From: an uncultured Polycyclovorans sp.
GTDB taxonomy: Bacteria > Pseudomonadota > Gammaproteobacteria > Nevskiales > Nevskiaceae
Reading direction: 5' to 3'
NCBI GenBank assembly: GCA_936928855.1
Contig: CAKZHZ010000048.1
Location: 9,694 to 73,693 of the forward strand
Length of the DNA: 64,000 nt
Every line of letters starts with the position of its first letter. Position 1 is the first letter of the stretch. Below, in pieces: positions 45,427 to 53,141 of the stretch. The position numbers were made by a program, and so were the translations under genes. The notes under the pieces were generated by a model. That model did not search any database, had not been told where the DNA came from, and saw only the letters and a program-made list of their open reading frames with translations.

Positions 45427-45445
45427 TTGTAGCAGAATGCTACAA
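45427..45445. promoter_or_regulatory. Palindromic operator between the ParD-like operon and phzF
   Basis: TTGTAGCA-GAA-TGCTACAA is a perfect 8-bp inverted repeat with a 3-bp centre. It sits between the divergent antitoxin (start 45373) and PhzF (start 45467) genes. It is a good candidate for the ParD-like autorepressor site and could affect both promoters. Confidence 0.65.
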
Positions 45446-45466
45446 GCCAAAAAAAGGAAGGCCCAG

Positions 45467-46294
45467 ATGAACCTGACCCTCGTCGATGTGTTTGCGGAAT
45501 CCCGCTATGCCGGCAACCAGCTGGCGGTGGTGCAGGGCGCCGCCGCCCTCGACACCGCCGACATGCAGGCCATTGCGCGGGAAATGAATTTCTCGGAAAC
45601 CACCTTCGTCACCGCCGAAGACGCGCTCGGCGCTCAGGTGCGGATCTTCACGCCCGCCGAGGAACTGCCCTTCGCTGGTCATCCCACCCTGGGCACCGCC
45701 TGGGTGCTGCGACAGGGGCGGCCGCAGGTGACCCTGCACCTCGCGGTGGGGCCGGTGACAGTGCGCTTTGATGATGCCCGCGACATGGGCTGGTTCGACG
45801 CCCCGGCCGCCACCTTGGGCGAAGCCGTGGCGCCAGCGATCGCCGCCGACCTGCTCGGCCTCGCCCCCGGCGAACTGCACCCCCACTTGCCGCCACAGCA
45901 GGTCAGCGTGGGGCCGCATTTCCTGTTCGTGCCGCTGGCATCAAGGGACGCGCTGCGGCGGGCGCGGCTGGATCTGGCGCGCCATCAGGCCCGCGCCACC
46001 GCGAATGGCCCGTCCGAACTGGTGTTCCTGTTCTGCGAAGGAGGCTACAGCGCCGATGCCGACTATGCTGCACGCCTCTTCTTTCTGGCCCCCGACCTGC
46101 GCGAGGACCCCGCCACCGGCAGCGCCAATGCCGCGTTGGCGGCCTACCTGCAGCACCACCTGGGCCGGTCCATCGACGCCATTGTCGAACAGGGCTTCGA
46201 GATCCAGCGGCCCTCGCGGCTCTACCTGCGGGCCGACCCGGGCGTCAGCGTTGGTGGGCGGGTGCAGCTGGTTGCGCGGGGCGTGTTGGCTTAG
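45467..46294 (+). CDS. PhzF-family isomerase/epimerase-like protein
   Basis: A 275-residue protein of the PhzF/diaminopimelate-epimerase fold. The catalytic Glu44 is in MNFSETTFVT. Other family landmarks are FTPAEELPFAGHPTLGTAWV and LREDPATGSANAALAAYL. PhzF isomerises a phenazine precursor, but most bacterial homologues lie outside phenazine clusters and their substrate is unknown. No phz genes are present here, so phenazine synthesis is not implied. The ATG at 45467 has the Shine-Dalgarno AAGGAAG. Confidence 0.9.
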   Translation: MNLTLVDVFAESRYAGNQLAVVQGAAALDTADMQAIAREMNFSETTFVTAEDALGAQVRIFTPAEELPFAGHPTLGTAWVLRQGRPQVTLHLAVGPVTVRFDDARDMGWFDAPAATLGEAVAPAIAADLLGLAPGELHPHLPPQQVSVGPHFLFVPLASRDALRRARLDLARHQARATANGPSELVFLFCEGGYSADADYAARLFFLAPDLREDPATGSANAALAAYLQHHLGRSIDAIVEQGFEIQRPSRLYLRADPGVSVGGRVQLVARGVLA

Positions 46295-46297
46295 GGC

Positions 46298-46633
46298 TCA
46301 GCGTGCCGGTCCCGGCTCCAGCTGCCGCGACCGCATCAGCAGGTACAGCGCGAAGCCGGTGGCCACGCCGGGAACCGCGCCGAGCACCAGCGCGATCCAC
46401 CCATGGCGCACTCCCAGTGTGCGGGCTTCGTGCACCACCCAAACCGCCAGCACGCACCAACAGAGAATGGCATCCAGCGCATAGCCGCTGGAGAACGGAT
46501 TGACGAAGCCCGCCATCGCCGCCCCCATGATGTCCGGGTTCTCCAGCAGGGGCGGGATGCAGAGCACGGTAAAGATGGCTGCGAAGGTGGCGCCAAGAAG
46601 GATCAGCAAGGCGTGATAAAGGCGAATGGGCAT
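46298..46633 (-). CDS. DUF2834-like small membrane protein
   Basis: A 111-residue protein with three hydrophobic segments (YHALLILLGATFAAIFTVL, AILCWCVLAVWVVHEARTLG, WIALVLGAVPGVATGFALYL). Between the first two is the DUF2834 hallmark FVNPFSSGYALD. The function of the family is unknown. It converges with phzF, with only 3 bases between the stops. Between it and the cupin gene lies a MITE-like element. Confidence 0.75.
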   Translation of the reverse strand: MPIRLYHALLILLGATFAAIFTVLCIPPLLENPDIMGAAMAGFVNPFSSGYALDAILCWCVLAVWVVHEARTLGVRHGWIALVLGAVPGVATGFALYLLMRSRQLEPGPAR

Positions 46634-46713
46634 GGGGTCTGGCTCCGGTTGAAGATATGCATTTGATGTGCATTATGTGGGCGTGAAATTCTTCGCCAGG
46701 AGCTGGATGCAGC

Positions 46714-46880
46714 CTAGTGTCCTGTCCCAGAAGTTCGCATGCGAGCTCGCGGGTCTTTTTTCGCGCCTGGCCGCGTTGCTCCTCCTCGCCATCGTTTGAC
46801 TATGACGCGTCGTCGCGCCTTGCCAGACGCGAAAAATCCTGGCGCGATCTCATCAAGGAATTTCTGGGACAGGACACTAG
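46714..46880. mobile_element. 167-bp MITE-like element with 19-bp perfect terminal inverted repeats
   Basis: CTAGTGTCCTGTCCCAGAA (46714-46732) is matched exactly by its complement at 46862-46880. The interior is also an imperfect long palindrome, with TTTTTTCGCGCCTGGC near the left matched by GCCAGACGCGAAAAA on the right. It has no coding capacity. The outermost CTAG on both sides could be a target-site duplication of the YTAR type used by IS5-group elements. Its right edge supplies the cupin stop codon. Confidence 0.75.
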
Positions 46881-47263
46881 CAACCGCCGTTCCGGTGTTG
46901 CGTGCCTTCCCCCGGCGTCACAAACAGCATCCTCGCCGAGTGGGGCACCTTGGCCGTGTGCCAGGTGTTGCGGGGGATCACCACATAGCTGCCCGGTTCG
47001 CCGAGCAGCATTTCGCGGGACGCGCCGTCGTCCAGCTCGCAGACCATGGTGGCCTCGCCGTCCAACAGCACCACGACCTCGTCCCCCGCGGGATGGCACT
47101 CCCAGCTGGGCCAGTCGCGGGTAAACGTGTACATCGACACCAGCACATGGCCCTGGAACTGGCCGTACTCCCGGTCCAGGGCCTCATAGAAGCCCTCGGA
47201 AACGGGGAGGGTGTCCACGCCCTGGTCGGGCTTGAGGATGGCAAAGACGTTGGCGAGGTTCAT
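46877..47263 (-). CDS. Cupin-domain protein, stop codon provided by the adjacent MITE
   Basis: A 128-residue single-domain cupin. The two cupin motifs are present, the first as WECHPAGDEVVVLLDGEATM and the second as PGSYVVIPRNTWHTAKVP. Metal-binding His/Glu are in the first and the His in the second. The start at 47263 (MNLANVFAILKPDQG) is the natural N-terminus. The last codons read GGC TGC TAG, where TAG lies inside the terminal inverted repeat of the neighbouring element, so the original C-terminus may have been a little different. Function is unassigned; such cupins are often sugar or small-molecule binding. Confidence 0.8.
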   Translation of the reverse strand: MNLANVFAILKPDQGVDTLPVSEGFYEALDREYGQFQGHVLVSMYTFTRDWPSWECHPAGDEVVVLLDGEATMVCELDDGASREMLLGEPGSYVVIPRNTWHTAKVPHSARMLFVTPGEGTQHRNGGC

Positions 47264-47379
47264 CGAAAGCGTGGCGGCAGGCTGCAGCAGAGGACGGCGC
47301 AAGCACAGCAGAAATTTGCCCGCATGGAAAGCGCATTAACGCATCAGGAGCTGGTTTCCGCCCTGAAGCTATCGTGGTG

Positions 47380-47895
47380 TCAGCCCTGCGGCTCCACCAC
47401 CTCATGACGAAATCCGCGCGACTCCGCCACCCAGCATGACAGCAGCCAGCTTTCGCCCGGGTCTCGCAGGGCAAACACCGAGCGCTGGCGCATCAGCTGT
47501 GCGACCAGGGCGTCGCCGTCGGAGACCGTGGCGGCCTGGTAGATCATCAGCTTGAAGCGGGCACGGGCCTGGCAGAGCTTCTGAAAGGACGCCAACACCG
47601 CCTCGGGATGGCGCCACTCCGCCTGCATGGCCAGCTCGATATTGACCAGCCAGCGGTTGTTCTCGCTGTAGCTGTGCCAGCTGAGGTCATAGAGCCAGGC
47701 ATCGGCATCCGCAGGCTGATCGAACTGGCCGGGTTCATAGGGCAGGTCGGCATGCACCCAGTAGCGCTTTTCCCGGCCCAACAGGGCCAGATCCTTTTTC
47801 AGCGCATCCGTCCACGCCTGATGGGTGGTGGGGCCCACGGTCATTCGGGCATTGACGCCGTCCAGGCAGTCCTGCAGCTCGTCGATCTGCTTCAT
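47380..47895 (-). CDS. Hypothetical cytoplasmic protein
   Basis: A 171-residue protein I do not recognise. It has no signal peptide or membrane helix and is rich in Trp and charged residues, with segments such as YWVHADLPYEPGQFD, DLSWHSYSENNRWLVNIELA and FALRDPGESWLLSCWVAE. The start at 47893-47895 follows a plausible GGTGAGGA. Coding character is supported by an intact frame and a protein-like composition. It lies between the cupin gene and a cold-shock-domain membrane protein on the same strand, with 77 bases to the latter and no overlap. Confidence 0.65.
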   Translation of the reverse strand: MKQIDELQDCLDGVNARMTVGPTTHQAWTDALKKDLALLGREKRYWVHADLPYEPGQFDQPADADAWLYDLSWHSYSENNRWLVNIELAMQAEWRHPEAVLASFQKLCQARARFKLMIYQAATVSDGDALVAQLMRQRSVFALRDPGESWLLSCWVAESRGFRHEVVEPQG

Positions 47896-47972
47896 GCAGT
47901 GGTCCTCACCAAGGTGCGCCTACATGCTAGTGCGTGATGAGCGCCTTGGCTGTAGGACCGTGCCGCATAGAC

Positions 47973-48722
47973 CTACTGGTAGCGCTGGCCGTCGTGTTCC
48001 AGCCAGCCGCCCACATGGCGGCCGCCGGGGTCGTGGTGTGTCCAGTGAATCACGCCGCCCCGATCATTCCATTCGTACTCGCCGAAGAACCGTACCCGGT
48101 CACCTTCCCGCAGTGACGGGATGCGCGGCGCCAGATCGATGTTGTGCGCAACGAGCAGCGTCTGGCCGCTTGCCAGTGTGAGGATGAAACGCTGATGGGC
48201 CGAACCGTCCAAGTCATCCGGCAACACCTTGCTGACGATGCCTGCGCCCTCAATCTGCAGGTTGCTCCGGCGATTGGCAAAGGCGGCCTGTAGCCGACGG
48301 TCGCTCTCCCCATCCGTGACCGACGAGGCAGCCAGGCCAGTGCCGGAAACGCCTCCGCTACGTCCGGGTGTACCCCACCACTGATAGCCGGCGATGAGCG
48401 CCAGCACCAACAGCGCCGGGGCGAAGCGGCCGGCCGGGCGCTTGCGGCGGGCCGAGTCACGGACGTGGGCTGCTCGGGGCCGCTGCGGCGCCTGGGCTGC
48501 CGAGGCGGGTGTGACGAAGTCCACGCCTTCCGCGCGCTGCCGCCCCTGCGCATCGCGCCCGACGCTGTAGGTGACGATGTCACCGACGACGGGTGTCCTG
48601 CCCTTCTGGGTGAATGCACTGATGTGCACAAAAACCCGGTCGCTTCCGCCGTTCCACAGAATGAAGCCGAAGGCTCGAGCGGCGTCCCAGGAGGCGATCT
48701 TTCCTTGATAGCGCATGTTCAT
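47973..48722 (-). CDS. Cold-shock-domain membrane protein with C-terminal DUF3465-like domain
   Basis: A 249-residue three-part protein. Residues about 1-65 are a cold-shock domain (YQGKIASWDAARAFGFILWN, VFVHISAF, GDIVTYSV). A basic linker and one membrane helix (FAPALLVLALIAGYQWWG) follow. The C-terminal domain (about 130-249) matches DUF3465-type proteins (QRFILTLASGQTLLVAHNID, REGDRVRFFGEYEWNDRGGV, IHWTHHDPGGRHVGGWLEHD). Starts at 48722 or 48716 are possible. The layout places an RNA/ssDNA-binding domain in the cytoplasm and the C-terminal domain in the periplasm. A second protein of related layout lies at 52428-52994. Confidence 0.8.
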   Translation of the reverse strand: MNMRYQGKIASWDAARAFGFILWNGGSDRVFVHISAFTQKGRTPVVGDIVTYSVGRDAQGRQRAEGVDFVTPASAAQAPQRPRAAHVRDSARRKRPAGRFAPALLVLALIAGYQWWGTPGRSGGVSGTGLAASSVTDGESDRRLQAAFANRRSNLQIEGAGIVSKVLPDDLDGSAHQRFILTLASGQTLLVAHNIDLAPRIPSLREGDRVRFFGEYEWNDRGGVIHWTHHDPGGRHVGGWLEHDGQRYQ

Positions 48723-48790
48723 ACCCAAGAATCAATTGACTGAATGATCGCGCCAAGCCGTCCGGTCGCGACCAAGCGCACGGCATGGGC

Positions 48791-49723
48791 TCAGTAAGAA
48801 TGCGGCGTCATATAGTCTGTCATCGCGGCATCGACTAAATCTCTAGGTAGTGCGCGAAGCTCTTCAGGGTCATTGACGGTAAAGACCCAGATCTCTGGGC
48901 CTTTTGATTTTATTTTTTCCAGGTAACTTTGATTCCGATCCATTGCGACGTCTGACTTCTCGAAAACGATCGCTAAGATGCTTTCAAGATTTTCATTCTT
49001 GTAGATATCGGCAGGCGTCATTTTTGATTTGTAGTTTCGCCAGGCTACCTTGTCGAAGCCACTCAATTTGGCGGCGGTTGCTTCTTGATTGGAGGAAATT
49101 TGTACAATTATCTGGGACGAAACGGTGCCAAGCTTTTCTTTCAATAATGGGAAAAGACTGCTTTGGTCTGTATGTCGTATATCGGTCACTATCTCGGCAT
49201 CAGCGTGATTGTGAAGCCAGTTTCTTAAGACATCCAGATCGATTGCGGTATATCCGCATCGATTTCTTGCGCTCACAAAACGTGTGAAGCTGAGCGCGCC
49301 TGAGAGTGTGAGCTCAAATCGCATTTTGATATGCTGCTCGGGCGTCTGAATTTCATACGGGTGCCAATGGATGAATCTTTTTCCCCAATCTCTTGTTGCT
49401 ACCAAAACTCCGTCTCGCGTCAATTTGAAATCCAATTCGAATCGACGATGTCCTCTTGCGTAGTAAAAGCTTAGTCCTTCTAGGCTGTTGGAGTATTTCC
49501 CATTAGGTGCGCCTCCCCCGCCGTGAGCAATAAGCTCTATATTGGTGGTGACAGGGACTGCCACCGACCTCCATGATCGATCGCGACTGCAAAACTCTTT
49601 CGTTGCCAGGGGCAGTGCATCGAGAATAATTTCAGCAACTCTCAGCCGAGAGTTTATCGCGAGCGTGGCAAGCGCAACTAGGCCTATAAAAATCAAATGC
49701 TTCTGCGAAGATCCTCTCGCCAT
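48791..49723 (-). CDS. Glycerophosphodiester-phosphodiesterase-like secreted protein
   Basis: A 310-residue protein with an N-terminal signal anchor (HLIFIGLVALATLAI) and a GDPD/PI-PLC-like TIM-barrel signature: LIAHGGGGAPNGKYSNSLEG, FELDFKLTRDGVLVATRD and a late IWVFTVNDPEEL. The usual HR is HG, and the second catalytic His of the HD motif reads RD, so activity is uncertain or shifted. The DNA is visibly AT-richer than the flanks and shares this with the sulfatase gene that stops 3 bases upstream. Hence the pair is probably one transferred operon. A role in processing a phosphoglycerol-type substituent is inferred. Confidence 0.72.
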   Translation of the reverse strand: MARGSSQKHLIFIGLVALATLAINSRLRVAEIILDALPLATKEFCSRDRSWRSVAVPVTTNIELIAHGGGGAPNGKYSNSLEGLSFYYARGHRRFELDFKLTRDGVLVATRDWGKRFIHWHPYEIQTPEQHIKMRFELTLSGALSFTRFVSARNRCGYTAIDLDVLRNWLHNHADAEIVTDIRHTDQSSLFPLLKEKLGTVSSQIIVQISSNQEATAAKLSGFDKVAWRNYKSKMTPADIYKNENLESILAIVFEKSDVAMDRNQSYLEKIKSKGPEIWVFTVNDPEELRALPRDLVDAAMTDYMTPHSY

Positions 49724-49726
49724 TGA

Positions 49727-51748
49727 TTAATTGGTCAATTGACAGTGAGGGGTAATGTTGAGCTCATAAAGATATGCGTGATCGCATAACTTCTCAAGCA
49801 GTTCACTCTTGTTGTTCAATGGCGACTCGGCAAAGAAATTCCAACTCATATCGCTCCAGTCAGCGACAACAATATGCCAGCGATTGTCGTCGTTGGTCGC
49901 GGCCACCACCCAGTTTCTCCAGTTTACGGCGATCTGCTTTTGTTCTTGCATTTCGAGCAATGATTCATTTTTTATGGCGAGCCACCCGTTGTCTAGTACC
50001 TCGTAGTGTCGTGCCTGTTCCTGTGCGATCGCGCTCGCGCGGATTTCAGTTGTCAGCAGCGCTTTTGGTCTGAAACCAGACTCCCAGAATCGAACTCGCT
50101 CACTCCAGATGTCTGGCGGGTTGTCGTGCGTGTGCGAAAGCAATGGGTTCAGACTGAGCCCGTCCGACGGTTGTGGCGGAATGCCTGCGATATCGCGAAT
50201 TGTCGGAGCGATATCAAGCAGCGATGCAGGGGCGTCAGATTTTCTGCCTGTAACGTTCGCGTCAGGGACTTTAATGGCTAGTACGACCCGATGGTGTGCT
50301 GGGCTGAGGACGTCTGATCCATGGCCACCAGGGTTTCTGCCAACAGGCAAATTGATGTTCTGTTCGGTCACGGGAGCCGTCAGCGCATCGGATGTGAGGC
50401 CAAGGCCTTCGCCGTGATCTGACAGCGTGATAATCAAAGAATTGGCTAGACGTCCGGACGCTTTCAAACCATTCAGGAAATGTTCCACTTGGCTGTCAAG
50501 CTCTAACAACGCTTGTCTGTAGTCGGCTGGGAAATTATTGCGCTCTCCTGGCTTCTTGTACCGACTTCTTTCACCAGGGTTAAAACCGGACCAAGCGTAG
50601 GGCCAATGGGCGAGGCAGAAATGTGTTGAAAGAAATAGCGGTACACCCGAATCAATGCTATTTACATGCTTTAAAGTTTGGTCAACAAAAAGTTTTGGAC
50701 GATATTGATAGGCGGCTGCTCTATTGAGGTAGCTGTATGGAAAAAAGTATTGACCAAATGGCGATGCGGACAGTATGTTAGCCAGCGGAAAATCCGTAAA
50801 GGCTCCGAGAATGAAATCTAAAGCGCCAATTTTCGGGCCAACCAGACCCTTGAAGCCATATCTTTCGTCGATATTTGAGAATCGTCTTTCATCAGTGGAG
50901 TAAAGCGTTTCATAACCTGCTCCCTGCAGCTCCCAGGCAATGCTGGAGTCTGCCTTGATGTGATCCGGATTTATTAGGTTGTCAATCGCGCCGGTATAAT
51001 AGGTATGCCTTCCGCTCAGAATTCCAAGCCATGCGGGGAAGGTTCGTGCCAGGGGCGTTATCGTGTTGGTAAAATAAGTAGATTCATCGATTAGTGCAGC
51101 GATCGCGGAATTATTGTTGGTTTCTTCTTTTAAAAAGTCTATAAAGTCGGGGCGTAAGGAGTCTAGTCCTATTACAATGATGTTGGGCCTTGAATGCGCC
51201 ATTTGAGTGGGCTTATGGTTGTGGTCATTGAACGTCGTCCAGGCCAATATAAGTGTAAGCAGGATGATCAATGCGCCTGTCGCCAATTGATACTTGGGTT
51301 GTAGTTGTTTTACTTTCGACGCAAGGAAAACAAGTGTTACTGCATGGGCGGTGATGAATAGTGGCATCCAGCCGGCGGTTAGTATTATGGGCTCCAGCGT
51401 GATGCTGGAAAGTGAGTTTGGAAAGAGCCGAAAGCTCCATCCGATTTGAATGACCGTTAAAAAGAAGAAGATTGGAGCGGCTGATTTCAGCGTTGGCTTT
51501 TGGGGGCGGTTTGTGTTGTAGCTCAATGCGACTGCGAATGCAGCGGTTGCGAAATGGAGCGTAACTAGTGCTGCGCTAAACCAAATCAGATCTACGAGTA
51601 GAGCCGGCCGGGAGACGATTGTTACCCAATGTTGCGTGGTTTTACTCTGCCCGGCGACAGTGTCGATATAGTTATGCCAATTTAGCCATATGAATGGCAT
51701 TAGGTATATCGTTGTTAGAAGCGCTGATATTCTTGTTGGTTTTTTCAT
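49727..51748 (-). CDS. Membrane sulfatase-family phosphotransferase/hydrolase downstream of pilin
   Basis: A 673-residue protein with four or five N-terminal helices (about residues 1-180) and a periplasmic alkaline-phosphatase-superfamily domain. Catalytic-type motifs are IIVIGLDSLRPDFIDF, a nucleophile region ARTFPAWLGILSGRH, where Thr replaces the Cys/Ser of true sulfatases, LIITLSDHGEGLG and GGHGSDVLS. This fits transferases or hydrolases of phosphoglycerol/phosphoethanolamine type. The start at 51748 (MKKPTRISAL) follows the pilin terminator. The coding sequence is clearly AT-rich, with rare-looking codons compared with its neighbours, which suggests transfer. The position behind a pilin gene suggests pilin or envelope modification. 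Confidence 0.78.
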   Translation of the reverse strand: MKKPTRISALLTTIYLMPFIWLNWHNYIDTVAGQSKTTQHWVTIVSRPALLVDLIWFSAALVTLHFATAAFAVALSYNTNRPQKPTLKSAAPIFFFLTVIQIGWSFRLFPNSLSSITLEPIILTAGWMPLFITAHAVTLVFLASKVKQLQPKYQLATGALIILLTLILAWTTFNDHNHKPTQMAHSRPNIIVIGLDSLRPDFIDFLKEETNNNSAIAALIDESTYFTNTITPLARTFPAWLGILSGRHTYYTGAIDNLINPDHIKADSSIAWELQGAGYETLYSTDERRFSNIDERYGFKGLVGPKIGALDFILGAFTDFPLANILSASPFGQYFFPYSYLNRAAAYQYRPKLFVDQTLKHVNSIDSGVPLFLSTHFCLAHWPYAWSGFNPGERSRYKKPGERNNFPADYRQALLELDSQVEHFLNGLKASGRLANSLIITLSDHGEGLGLTSDALTAPVTEQNINLPVGRNPGGHGSDVLSPAHHRVVLAIKVPDANVTGRKSDAPASLLDIAPTIRDIAGIPPQPSDGLSLNPLLSHTHDNPPDIWSERVRFWESGFRPKALLTTEIRASAIAQEQARHYEVLDNGWLAIKNESLLEMQEQKQIAVNWRNWVVAATNDDNRWHIVVADWSDMSWNFFAESPLNNKSELLEKLCDHAYLYELNITPHCQLTN

Positions 51749-51752
51749 TGTC

Positions 51753-51781
51753 AAAAAAATGCCCGGCATAGCCGGGCATTT
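51753..51781 (-). terminator. Rho-independent terminator of the pilin gene
   Basis: AAATGCCCGGC pairs with GCCGGGCATTT over a 3-nt loop (51757-51767 and 51771-51781). On the minus strand it is followed by a run of T (A at 51753-51759 on the plus strand). It lies 24 bases after the pilin stop and should separate abundant pilin mRNA from the downstream sulfatase gene. Confidence 0.92.
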
Positions 51782-51804
51782 GGTCACTCATTGAGTGGTG
51801 AAAC

Positions 51805-52236
51805 TTAGCTTCTGCAGTTCGCCGGCAGATACTTGGAGGCGATATCGGTGGACGCGCACACCCAGACAAGCTGACCGGTCGCGCTGCCAACTTCTTCAGG
51901 CGTGAAGGTGAGGTCGCCGGTGGCATTCGGAACGGTGGACGTGACCGTTACCACGCCCGTTGCATCAGTAATGGCAACGCCGGAAACGAAGTCAGTTGCG
52001 CCCGGGAACACGTAGCCGCTGTTGTCTGCAGTAACGTCAGCCAGGGCGCCGAGAGAAGAGGTGGTTTCGGCAACGGCAAGCTTGGCGGGGGCGCCCATGG
52101 CGATCACTTCGCTGACCTTCGAGCGCGTGATGTAGTCCTGGTAAGCCGGGATGGCGATGGCGGCGAGGATGCCGATGATGGCCACCACGATCATCAGTTC
52201 GATAAGCGTGAAGCCCTTCTGGGTGTTCTTCATCAT
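51805..52236 (-). CDS. pilA: Type IV major pilin (PilA/PilE-like)
   Basis: A 143-residue type IVa prepilin. The leader MMKNTQKG is cleaved before Phe in G-FTLIELMIVVAIIGILAAI, with Glu5 of the mature protein present and a single hydrophobic helix. The C-terminal disulfide loop is visible as VCASTDIASKYLPANC. Two adjacent ATGs (52236 and 52233) are possible; GGAGACGCACCC precedes them. The protein assembles into surface pili for twitching, adhesion or DNA uptake. A sigma-54-type promoter lies upstream and a strong terminator downstream. No other pil genes are in the window. Confidence 0.94.
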   Translation of the reverse strand: MMKNTQKGFTLIELMIVVAIIGILAAIAIPAYQDYITRSKVSEVIAMGAPAKLAVAETTSSLGALADVTADNSGYVFPGATDFVSGVAITDATGVVTVTSTVPNATGDLTFTPEEVGSATGQLVWVCASTDIASKYLPANCRS

Positions 52237-52289
52237 GGGTGCGTCTCCACAGTTGTTGGGTTGAGCGGGATTTAAGCTCATCTATCTGT

Positions 52290-52308
52290 CCGCAGGACGC
52301 GTGCCAAG
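52290..52308 (-). promoter_or_regulatory. Sigma-54 (RpoN) -24/-12 promoter for the pilin gene
   Basis: On the minus strand CTTGGCACGCGTCCTGCGG has the invariant GG and GC separated by exactly 10 bases and the full TGGCACG half. The predicted transcription start gives a leader of about 45 bases before the pilin ATG. PilR/RpoN control of pilA is established in Pseudomonas. Confidence 0.82.
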
Positions 52309-52403
52309 CGTGCAGTTATAGGAAAAACCCAATCTATACATGTGGATAAGGTTTCCGCGTGCGGCAGCGGGTGAGGGGGCTGGTGGGGCGGGTGCGTCAG
52401 TTA

Positions 52404-52420
52404 GTGACAAAAAATGTCAC
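52404..52420. promoter_or_regulatory. GTGACA/TGTCAC inverted repeat upstream of the pilin promoter
   Basis: GTGACA-AAAAA-TGTCAC is a perfect 6-bp inverted repeat about 100 bases upstream of the -24 element, where an enhancer-binding activator such as PilR would bind. It also lies just past the stop of the next gene, so a hairpin role for that transcript is possible. Confidence 0.45.
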
Positions 52421-52427
52421 ATCAGAG

Positions 52428-52994
52428 TTAATAGCAACTCAGTTCCAAGTCGCAGGCCACGCCATCCCCATTACTGTCCATCTGCCTTGCGGCGCAGTGC
52501 TTGAAGAAGTATTGCGCTTCAGCGCAGCTGCTCATCTGGCTGCATTGGCGCCGTCCATCACATTGAAACGGTTGGGCTTGCGCGAAGACGGCATCGTTGG
52601 CTTCGGTGATGCCTATGGGGTCCTGCATTGAGCCGGCATCGCTCTGCGGCGCCTGATTCATCTGCCACCACACGGTCAGCAGGATGGCGGCGGTGGCGCT
52701 GAGGGCAACACGCAACCAGGGGGTTTTGCTGCGGGCCTTGGCGGGTTTGGCGGGCTTGGGGGCGTGGGCTTTGGTGCTCACGCCCACCTGCGGCAGGCTG
52801 ATGCGTCGCGCCATCGGGCGACCCTGGTCGTCGGTGGCGGGGTCGAAGGTCACGATCATGCCGGGTGTGGGGGCGCGGCTGCGATCGACAAAGTCGTCGA
52901 AGCGGATGGCGTTTTCGGGGCCGCCATCGAGTGGGCGTGCGAAGCCGATGCCGAGCCGGTCATTCCAGCTTGTGATGCTGCCTTGCTGACGCAT
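52428..52994 (-). CDS. Cold-shock-domain membrane protein with C-terminal Excalibur domain
   Basis: A 188-residue protein. Its N-terminal cold-shock-like domain (GSITSWNDRLGIGFARPLDG, IRFDDFVD, GMIVTFDPA) is followed by a Lys/Pro/Ala-rich linker, one membrane helix (WLRVALSATAAILLTVWWQM) and a C-terminal Cys-rich Excalibur domain. That domain is seen as FQCDGRRQCSQMSSCAEAQY and then MDSNGDGVACDLE, a calcium-binding-loop type motif. A very good Shine-Dalgarno (GAAGGAGG) precedes the ATG. The layout (CSD, helix, extracytoplasmic domain) repeats that of the gene at 47973-48722. Function unknown. Confidence 0.8.
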   Translation of the reverse strand: MRQQGSITSWNDRLGIGFARPLDGGPENAIRFDDFVDRSRAPTPGMIVTFDPATDDQGRPMARRISLPQVGVSTKAHAPKPAKPAKARSKTPWLRVALSATAAILLTVWWQMNQAPQSDAGSMQDPIGITEANDAVFAQAQPFQCDGRRQCSQMSSCAEAQYFFKHCAARQMDSNGDGVACDLELSCY

Positions 52995-53141
52995 GTGCGC
53001 CCTCCTTCAGGAGATTGGTCAGTATCTGACCAAGCAAGAGGGGGCGGCAATGGGGGATTTCCTACAGCGGTAAGACAGTGCTGAGTGGCGAGTGATGAGT
53101 GCGGAGTAGAAGCACCGAACGACTGGGGGCGTTGTCGGCGC

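Noticed and set aside
45467..46294. Phenazine biosynthesis from the PhzF homologue
   Set aside because: No other phz gene is present, and PhzF-like proteins are common outside phenazine clusters.
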